Positions 1 to 4,378 of a stretch of DNA of 7,630 nt are shown piece by piece. Location of the stretch: contig CAYGWP010000578.1 of NCBI GenBank assembly GCA_964353455.1, positions 1-7,630 of the forward strand. Direction: 5' to 3'. The translations under genes were made by a program, and so were the position numbers. The notes under the pieces were generated by a model. It did no database searches. It saw nothing but the letters and a program-made list of their open reading frames with translations, and was not told where the DNA came from. Each line of letters begins with the position of its first letter. Within the stretch, counting starts at the first letter, position 1. Source of the stretch: CAYGWP01 sp964353455. Its GTDB lineage: Bacteria; Planctomycetota; Phycisphaerae; FEN-1346.

Positions 1-535
1 CCTCGGGAGGCATGGGCTGGCTCTTGGCCGTCCATCCCGGCATGGCCCGCAAGACCTCAGCCTCCAGCAGGGCCAGGTGCTTGGCGATAGGCACAGGCTT
101 GGGCGGCGGAGGTTCCCAGAGCGTGAAAAACACCGCCGCCACGCCCATCGTGGCACAACATACGCCGTATTGTATGCGCCGACCCATCGGCAGGGCCAGC
201 CACAGATACCCCGCCGCACATGCCAGCGCCAGAATGAGCCGCGCCACCGGCCACGCCTCAAACGAGGCCGAACGCGGCGCCGTCGAGAGCACCAGGTACG
301 TCACCGGGACGACGGCGGCGATCGTCGCCCAGTCGGCACGCATCCGCCCGGCATAGGCAAGGGCCAGAAGCACTATCCCGCCGGCCGCAGCCACGATGGC
401 CACGGCCGCCAGGAGAAGTTCGTCCGGCGACCCGCCCATGACCACGCGGACGATGGCCAGCACGAGCGACGCCGCAATCGCCGCACCCAGGGCCGTCGCG
501 GCCGTCCGGTTCAACTTCGCGAGAGTGGCTTCCAT
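1..535 (-). CDS. Membrane protein, probable exosortase-associated EpsI-type protein (C-terminus cut off by window edge)
   Basis: The frame stays open for 178 codons from an ATG at 535 to the left edge. It starts 10 bp after the exosortase stop and has only a weak ribosome site, so translational coupling to the exosortase is likely. The visible part has about five hydrophobic segments (residues roughly 11-33, 39-61, 69-85, 96-115 and 120-140). A Pro-rich turn (EPPPPKPVP, 141-149) follows, then a soluble stretch beginning LEAEVLRAMPGWTAKSQPMP. A Pro-Gly-Trp followed by a polar and Pro-rich stretch is how the EpsI domain (DUF3485) usually begins, and EpsI often directly follows an exosortase gene as its partner in protein sorting and exopolysaccharide production. 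That assignment rests mainly on context, because most of the diagnostic domain would lie outside the window. An unrelated membrane protein of the same operon is the alternative. The reading frame itself is well supported. Confidence 0.8.
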   Translation of the reverse strand, partial: MEATLAKLNRTAATALGAAIAASLVLAIVRVVMGGSPDELLLAAVAIVAAAGGIVLLALAYAGRMRADWATIAAVVPVTYLVLSTAPRSASFEAWPVARLILALACAAGYLWLALPMGRRIQYGVCCATMGVAAVFFTLWEPPPPKPVPIAKHLALLEAEVLRAMPGWTAKSQPMPPE

Positions 536-545
536 CGGCAGTCCG

Positions 546-1616
546 TTACCGTTTGGCCCGCCCAGGGCGGGCCGGGGTCTCTTCTTCTTCGACAAAAAGC
601 ATGTCGATCAATCGCAATTCCCCCCACATCAGCACGAATGCAAGGCCCAGCATCGCAAAGCCGAACCCCTGGTGCAGGTAACTCTCGGGGTTAAGCACGT
701 TCTCCCGGAACTTGACCAACTTATCGACGAGGTCGGTACCGGGAAACATGTTCCAGATGAAGCCGGGTATCCAGTTCGACCACGTTGCCGCCCCACTAGC
801 CACCTTCTCGCGCTCGAAGAACAGACCGTCGCTGGAGATGGCCATCAGGGTGACGCGGACGAAGTTGCAGAAGACCGCGATCGGGACGCTCGACCCGATG
901 ATCACCAGCCGCTCCCACAGCGCCCGCCGGTACGAAAACGCCATCATGATGCCCAGGGCCACGAACGCAAACAACAGGTGCAGCCCCGAACACGCCTCGG
1001 CGATCGTCAGCGGACCGCTCGCCAGTTGCAGCACGTTGACCTGCCGGTCCACCGTCAGGCCCACGAGGGGCAGGAACTTCTCCGCCGCCGCCGCGCTCAT
1101 CGTCTGGAGCGGCAGCGCCACCGAGTCGTAGTACTTGGCGTCCCACGGGATCATCAGGCCCAGGTAGAACACCGGAATCCACAGGACCTTGAACATCGGC
1201 CACCCGAGGAGCAGGATGACCACGCCTGCGGCCACGATGAGGAAAGTGACCTCGCCGGGGTATCCGTACTTCAAGGTCTGCGACCAGATGCGGATCACAA
1301 GGCCCGCCATGATGATGGGGAGGCCCCATAGGCTGGGCTCGATCCGCCGGGGATTGAGTTCCTTGAGGCGGAAGTGCGCGATGAGAATCGCAATCAGGGG
1401 GATGAGATACCCGTGGTTCCAGGCCGCGCTGCCGCGCCAGATCGTCTCCCACCGCCACAAGGGATACCAGTAGGCCCAGAGCGTGAGGAGGACGACGGGG
1501 AGCATCAGGAAGACGATGCGGGGCGTGAGGATGCGGTTCCAGTCCCACTCCGTGCGAGGCGCGGCCGGACCGGCCGATGCCGCATCATTGCCCTTCACCG
1601 TCTGTACGTCACCCAA
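546..1616 (-). CDS. Exosortase (exosortase/archaeosortase family transpeptidase), TTG start
   Basis: This is a 356-residue polytopic membrane protein with about eight hydrophobic segments (near residues 34-50, 67-82, 97-112, 122-138, 141-157, 212-227, 236-254 and 316-333). The family's catalytic triad is visible: Cys209 in EACSGLHLL, Arg254 in NFVRV and His315 in LHQGFG. The N-terminal NHGYLIP motif (67-73) is also typical. Exosortases cleave a C-terminal sorting signal (PEP-CTERM type) of exported proteins at the inner membrane, usually in bacteria that make exopolysaccharide. The start is a TTG at 1616 preceded by AAAGGAA with 5 nt spacing; there is no ATG before Met38. The gap to the export gene is 130 bp without a visible promoter or terminator, so co-transcription is likely. 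The Arg-to-His distance (61 residues) seems longer than usual, and the last seven codons fall in a strong palindrome. It is not fused to an EpsI domain, unlike the XrtA type. The subtype cannot be assigned by eye. Confidence 0.95.
   Translation of the reverse strand: MGDVQTVKGNDAASAGPAAPRTEWDWNRILTPRIVFLMLPVVLLTLWAYWYPLWRWETIWRGSAAWNHGYLIPLIAILIAHFRLKELNPRRIEPSLWGLPIIMAGLVIRIWSQTLKYGYPGEVTFLIVAAGVVILLLGWPMFKVLWIPVFYLGLMIPWDAKYYDSVALPLQTMSAAAAEKFLPLVGLTVDRQVNVLQLASGPLTIAEACSGLHLLFAFVALGIMMAFSYRRALWERLVIIGSSVPIAVFCNFVRVTLMAISSDGLFFEREKVASGAATWSNWIPGFIWNMFPGTDLVDKLVKFRENVLNPESYLHQGFGFAMLGLAFVLMWGELRLIDMLFVEEEETPARPGRAKR
555..573. repeat. Near-perfect 19-bp palindrome at the 3' end of the exosortase gene
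   Basis: GGCCCGCCC (555-563), A, GGGCGGGCC (565-573). It lies in the last codons of the exosortase (ARPGRAK) and ends 6 bp before the TAA stop at 546-548 and 19 bp before the ATG of the next gene. It could fold as a very stable hairpin in the transcript. No T-run follows on either strand, so it does not look like an intrinsic terminator. Confidence 0.75.
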
Positions 1617-1621
1617 TCCGG

Positions 1622-1628
1622 TTCCTTT
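1622..1628 (-). promoter_or_regulatory. Ribosome binding site of the exosortase gene
   Basis: Read on the minus strand, AAAGGAA ends 5 nt before the TTG at 1616. It is the only good purine-rich site near the 5' end of the gene and decides for the unusual TTG start. Confidence 0.65.
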
Positions 1629-1746
1629 CCGGCGAACACTGGTCGGGAGAACCGCGCACTTCCAACCCCCATCGGCGCGCCCCGCAGGCGGACTTCACAC
1701 TCTGTTCAGCGAATGCGGAACACCGTCGGCCGTCCGCGATCGCTGC

Positions 1747-3966
1747 TCAGAAGATCGGAGTGCGCAGCGCGGTCCACGGATAGAAGTCGGCGAAGTTCAT
1801 GTCGTACACGGCGCCGAGGCCGTAGGTGGCCCGGAACGCATTGCGGATTACCGCGTTGTAGATCGCCCCCTGGTCCGTGCCGACGCGCACGATGTCCTCC
1901 GGGTGCAGGTAAAAGTCCGGCACCTCGCCGCGCGCGATCTTCGATATATCAACATAAATAATTTCTTCTTCGGTCTCCGATATCCGCCGGACCACCTCGG
2001 TCCGCCACGGGACGGCCACGGCCGTCAGTCCGCCCGCCGCCGCCACGCCCTGGAGGAGCGTGATCTTGCGGCCCGTGAGGCTGTACACGCCCGGCCTCGC
2101 CACTTCACCCGTCATGAAGAAGTCGCCCACCGGCGGCGACGGGATCGTCACCACGTCGGCGTCTCTCAGGACGATGTTCTGGCTCGGGTCGCCCGCCAGA
2201 AGCGCCCGCACGTCGAACCGGATGATCCGCTTCTGTTGTCCGCTGCCCTCGACGACGCCCAGGCGCCGCATTTTATTCCCCAGTTGCAGGCGCAACGCCA
2301 TCTCGGCCGGCGTGCGTTCCTTTCCGCCCTCGACAGTCTCGGCCGTCTTGGCGACCTCGGCCGGCTTCGGCGCTTCCTCCGGCTTCGGCGTTTCGGTCGG
2401 CTTGGCCACTTGCGTCGGCTTCGGGGTCTCGGCCGGCTCGGCAGGCTTCGGGGCCTCGGGGGCCTTACCCTTCGCCGGCAACGGGGCGGCCGGCGGCGCG
2501 GCAGGCGCAGGCGTCTCTTGTTTGATCTCGACCCACTTGCCGTCGGACCAGATCCAGCGGCCGAGTTCCTTCTCGTCCTTTGCAAGGGCGGCGGCATCCG
2601 CGCCCGCGGGTCTTGCCTCCGGGGCCGGCGGTTTCGCCTCGGCGGGCACCTTTTCGGGCGGCTTCGCTTCGGCGGTCTTCTTCTCGGCAGGTTTCTTCTC
2701 GGCCGCCACCTTGTCGGGCGGGGCCTTCTCGGCGGCGGGGGCCTTCTCGACGGCAGGCTTGCCCGCCGTAGCCTCGGCGGAGGCGGGTTTCTTCTGGGCG
2801 GCGGCCTCGGCAGCCTCGATCTTCTCTACCGGCGGCATCTCGCCTTCCGCCATTTTCTCGAGGAGTTTGCGGGCCTCGCGTGCGGCGTCTGCGGCAGCCT
2901 TCTCGGCGGCTTTGGTTTCAGCGGGGGTCTTTTCGGCAGGCTTCTTCTCCGCCGGCTGCTTCTCGGCCGGAGTCTTCTCGGCAGGCTTCACCTCAGCGGG
3001 CGCCTTTTCGGTCGGGGCCTTCTCGGCAGGTTTCGCCTCGGCAGGGGCCTTCTCAGCCGGAACTTTTTCCGCCGGCACTTTCTCCCCCGCCTTAGGCGCC
3101 TTCTCACCCGCCTTGGGCGGCTTCTCGCCAGCCTTCGGCGCCTTCTCGGCCGGGGCCTTTTCGCCCGGCTTCGCGGCCTCGCCTTCAGGCGCTTTCGCGG
3201 CCTCGCCTTCAGGCGGCGGCGTGGGCCCCGTCAGCATCAGCGTGTCCACTTCGTCCTGGGTGTACTTGCGGATCACGTAACCGTAGTCCTCAACCAGTTG
3301 CATCACGCCGCCGGCCATCGCGACCAGTTCCAGCAGACTCATGTCCTGCCGGTTCATCGGGTAAATCCCGGCGCGCATGACGCCGTTCAGGATCGAGACG
3401 TTCAGGTTCCGATACTCGGTGACGAAGACCGACACCTGCGGGTTCTGAATATAGTCCGGCTCGAGCATGCCGGACATTTTCTCTTCCAGGCCGCGGGTCG
3501 TCAGGGGGGTGGCTTTCACCGCACCGATGTAAGGGAACGTGATCATGCCCGTCTGGCTGATGCGCTGGCGGGTGGCGTACGGCTGGCCCGGCGCCATCAG
3601 TTCAAAGACCGTGACGTCGATGAGGTCGCCGGGGCCGAGGATGTAGTCCTTGTCGGCCGCCTTCAGGTCGTCGGGCGTCGGGCCGGGGAACTGCTCTTCC
3701 GGGATGACTTCCTTCTGGATCCAGTAATTCTCGGACCGCACGATCATGTTGCGGACGCGCTGCGGATTCGTGACGACGGGCTTGTAATAGCCGGTGTACC
3801 GGCCGAGTTCGTTCTGGGCACATCCCGCCGAGAAGAGGCCGACCACGGCGACCGCCAGACCGACGCATGCCCTCGCTGCCGCGCTGCGCCCGGGCTTGCC
3901 CCGCCCTCCGTATTGGCGGGGCGATCCGGGCGTTACGTGAAGTGCATCATGCTGGCATTCGCCCAC
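1747..3966 (-). CDS. Polysaccharide export outer-membrane lipoprotein (Wza/OPX type) with a large Pro/Ala/Lys/Glu-rich insertion
   Basis: With the GTG at 3966 (AGGAG, 7 nt spacing) the protein has 739 residues; family members are usually 200-400. The hydrophobic core CVGLAVAVVGLFSAG ends at Cys49 (SAGC), a lipoprotein-type site, so the mature protein is probably anchored to the outer membrane. DYILGPGDLIDVTVF (107-121) opens the Poly_export domain, which runs to about residue 188. An SLBB domain follows: NVSILNGVMRAGIYPMNRQD to YGYVIRK (189-234), then IIRFDVRALLAGDPSQNIVL (581-600). Between these two halves lie more than 300 low-complexity residues. A second SLBB is at about 616-695 (FMTGEVARPGVYSL to LHPEDIVRVG). 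The aromatic tail YGLGAVYDMNFADFYPW (715-731) suits a membrane-embedded end. OPX proteins form the outer-membrane channel for exopolysaccharide. It leads the operon with the exosortase 130 bp downstream. The signal peptide has an unusually long start with a palindrome inside it; a GTG at 4002 is open in frame but lacks a ribosome site. Confidence 0.93.
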   Translation of the reverse strand: MGECQHDALHVTPGSPRQYGGRGKPGRSAAARACVGLAVAVVGLFSAGCAQNELGRYTGYYKPVVTNPQRVRNMIVRSENYWIQKEVIPEEQFPGPTPDDLKAADKDYILGPGDLIDVTVFELMAPGQPYATRQRISQTGMITFPYIGAVKATPLTTRGLEEKMSGMLEPDYIQNPQVSVFVTEYRNLNVSILNGVMRAGIYPMNRQDMSLLELVAMAGGVMQLVEDYGYVIRKYTQDEVDTLMLTGPTPPPEGEAAKAPEGEAAKPGEKAPAEKAPKAGEKPPKAGEKAPKAGEKVPAEKVPAEKAPAEAKPAEKAPTEKAPAEVKPAEKTPAEKQPAEKKPAEKTPAETKAAEKAAADAAREARKLLEKMAEGEMPPVEKIEAAEAAAQKKPASAEATAGKPAVEKAPAAEKAPPDKVAAEKKPAEKKTAEAKPPEKVPAEAKPPAPEARPAGADAAALAKDEKELGRWIWSDGKWVEIKQETPAPAAPPAAPLPAKGKAPEAPKPAEPAETPKPTQVAKPTETPKPEEAPKPAEVAKTAETVEGGKERTPAEMALRLQLGNKMRRLGVVEGSGQQKRIIRFDVRALLAGDPSQNIVLRDADVVTIPSPPVGDFFMTGEVARPGVYSLTGRKITLLQGVAAAGGLTAVAVPWRTEVVRRISETEEEIIYVDISKIARGEVPDFYLHPEDIVRVGTDQGAIYNAVIRNAFRATYGLGAVYDMNFADFYPWTALRTPIF
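2762..2787. repeat. GC-rich palindrome inside the low-complexity linker of the export gene (element copy A)
   Basis: The arms CCCGCC (2762-2767) and GGCGGG (2782-2787) enclose 14 nt that can form an inner hairpin, GCCTC-GGCG-GAGGC (2771-2784). On the coding strand it gives PASAEATAGK, which breaks the Lys/Pro/Glu pattern around it. It matches the copy at 5575-5604 at 22 of the 26 bases from arm to arm, with the same 14-nt centre. Confidence 0.8.
2887..3081 (-). repeat. 15-bp-period tandem array coding for about 13 pentapeptides of the type K-x-P-A-E
   Basis: The encoded units read KVPAE, KVPAE, KAPAE, AKPAE, KAPTE, KAPAE, VKPAE, KTPAE, KQPAE, KKPAE, KTPAE, TKAAE and KAAAD. The first two are identical and the rest diverge mostly at positions 1 and 2, with decay at the C-terminal end. 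The DNA shows recurring cttctcggc blocks on the plus strand. Unit length is constant at five codons, which points to growth by slippage or unequal crossing-over, so copy number may vary between strains. Confidence 0.9.
3898..3922. repeat. GC-rich palindrome in the signal-peptide coding region of the export gene
   Basis: GCCCCGCC (3898-3905) and GGCGGGGC (3915-3922) form 8-bp perfect arms around a 9-nt centre, CTCCGTATT. On the coding strand it is read as RQYGGRGK, just before the positively charged n-region KPGRS. It belongs to the set of CCCGCC...GGCGGG elements in this window and shares the left flank GGCTTG with the copy at 2762. Confidence 0.7.
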
Positions 3967-3973
3967 GTGTCGG

Positions 3974-3978
3974 CTCCT
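3974..3978 (-). promoter_or_regulatory. Ribosome binding site of the export gene
   Basis: AGGAG on the minus strand stands 7 nt before the GTG at 3966. It decides for that start over the in-frame GTG at 4002, which has no purine-rich site in front of it. Confidence 0.7.
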
Positions 3979-3986
3979 GTACCCCC

Positions 3987-4016
3987 CGGTCGCCCACAAC
4001 ACTCATACGGCGACCG
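3987..4016 (-). promoter_or_regulatory. Leader stem-loop directly upstream of the export gene's ribosome site
   Basis: On the minus strand CGGTCGCC and GGCGACCG form a perfect 8-bp stem around a 14-nt loop. The stem ends 8 nt before AGGAG, so it lies in the proposed leader transcript and could affect ribosome access or mRNA stability. No known riboswitch class was recognised. Confidence 0.5.
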
Positions 4017-4067
4017 ACTCTCGGGCGGCGTGTGTTGCATAGCGGCGCTACATGGCCGATTCCAGCA

Positions 4068-4079
4068 GCCTTCGAAGGC
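4068..4079. repeat. 12-bp perfect palindrome in the leader region
   Basis: GCCTTCGAAGGC is fully self-complementary. It lies downstream of the proposed transcription start. It may be a protein-binding site or part of the folded leader; nothing ties it to a known regulator. Confidence 0.35.
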
Positions 4080-4140
4080 GCCGCACACAAACTGGAGCGC
4101 CATGCTGCCCCTCTGGCCCCCATGCCGCTCGCGCGAACAC

Positions 4141-4157
4141 GGAACAGAAAAAGTTCC
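4141..4157. promoter_or_regulatory. Inverted repeat at the presumed transcription start
   Basis: GGAAC-AGAAAAA-GTTCC has 5-bp arms 7 bp apart and covers the expected +1 region of the promoter at 4162-4189. The position would suit a repressor operator, but short arms like these also arise by chance. Confidence 0.35.
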
Positions 4158-4161
4158 CGAC

Positions 4162-4189
4162 ATTGTAACGGAAGGCCGAGGGGTGTCAA
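4162..4189 (-). promoter_or_regulatory. Sigma-70-type promoter for the export/exosortase operon
   Basis: On the minus strand TTGACA (4184-4189) and TACAAT (4162-4167) are separated by 16 bp. The -35 box is a perfect consensus and the -10 differs by one base, in a region otherwise very GC-rich. Transcription would start near 4155 and run leftwards, leaving a leader of about 190 nt before the GTG at 3966. Confidence 0.7.
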
Positions 4190-4339
4190 GAGATACGAAA
4201 TCGCCCTCGCAGCCCGCCGTACGTTCGAAGCGAGCGACCCAACATACTCTTTCTCCCAATCGGGAAATCGGCGTTTCTGCCCGCGGCTCTTGAGTTGGAA
4301 TGTCGCTCCAGAAGGCATGCGCCCCCCGCGCGAAGGCGC

Positions 4340-4359
4340 CCGCGACCTTGCGGTCGCGG
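4340..4359. terminator. Stem-loop after the glycosidase gene, possible but atypical terminator
   Basis: CCGCGACC (4340-4347), TTGC, GGTCGCGG (4352-4359): a perfect 8-bp stem, 20 bp beyond the TAG stop. Read on the minus strand the loop is the stable tetraloop GCAA. There is no T-run on either side, so intrinsic termination is uncertain; it may instead protect the 3' end of the mRNA. Confidence 0.4.
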
Positions 4360-4378
4360 CCCGAAAGACCTCTCGGCG

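Larger units (their letters stand above)
2308..3231 (-). repeat. Low-complexity coding region (Pro/Ala/Lys/Glu-rich) inside the export protein
   Basis: These about 308 codons use almost only Ala, Pro, Lys, Glu, Thr, Val and Gly. From the N-terminal side there are KAGEK-type units, then a regular pentapeptide array. A possibly helical stretch (AREARKLLEKMAEGE) and a second, less regular PAEK block follow. Next come a short ordered island (GRWIWSDGKWVEIK) and a PKP/TPKP-rich block. The composition recalls the periplasm-spanning Pro/Lys/Glu region of TonB. The opposite strand stays open over long distances here only because of this composition. Confidence 0.95.
3967..4378. other. 412-bp intergenic region between glycosidase and export gene
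   Basis: It holds the hairpin after the glycosidase stop (4340-4359), the promoter (4162-4189) with an inverted repeat at the presumed start site (4141-4157), a 12-bp palindrome (4068-4079) and the leader hairpin (3987-4016). No tRNA or known RNA family was recognised. Open frames in it are short or Cys-rich without family likeness and are not called. Confidence 0.7.

Noticed and set aside
396..1331. Plus-strand open frame of 311 codons opposite the exosortase
   Set aside because: Its His/Arg/Gln/Asp-rich sequence has no domain. The minus-strand frame carries the full exosortase triad.
2308..3231. Tandem short repeats considered as a CRISPR array
   Set aside because: The units are 15 bp without unique spacers and keep an open reading frame throughout; no cas gene is present.
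2060..3280. Plus-strand open frame of 406 codons with repeated FSAG and similar units
   Set aside because: It is the exact antisense image of the pentapeptide array. The sense frame has recognisable SLBB and Poly_export ends and a ribosome site; this one has none.
3933..4259. Minus-strand Cys-rich open frame of 108 codons over the leader region
   Set aside because: It begins upstream of the promoter, runs through it and overlaps the start of the export gene, with no ribosome site. The inner ATG at 4102 could in principle be a leader peptide, but nothing supports it.
1483..4293. Plus-strand open frame of 936 codons across export gene and exosortase start
   Set aside because: It is rich in Arg, Gly and Leu runs that mirror the Pro/Ala/Lys/Glu codons of the opposite strand, crosses two clear genes and the promoter, and shows no domain.
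4340..4359. Hairpin taken as a definite rho-independent terminator
   Set aside because: There is no T-run on either strand, so it is listed only as a possible terminator with low confidence.
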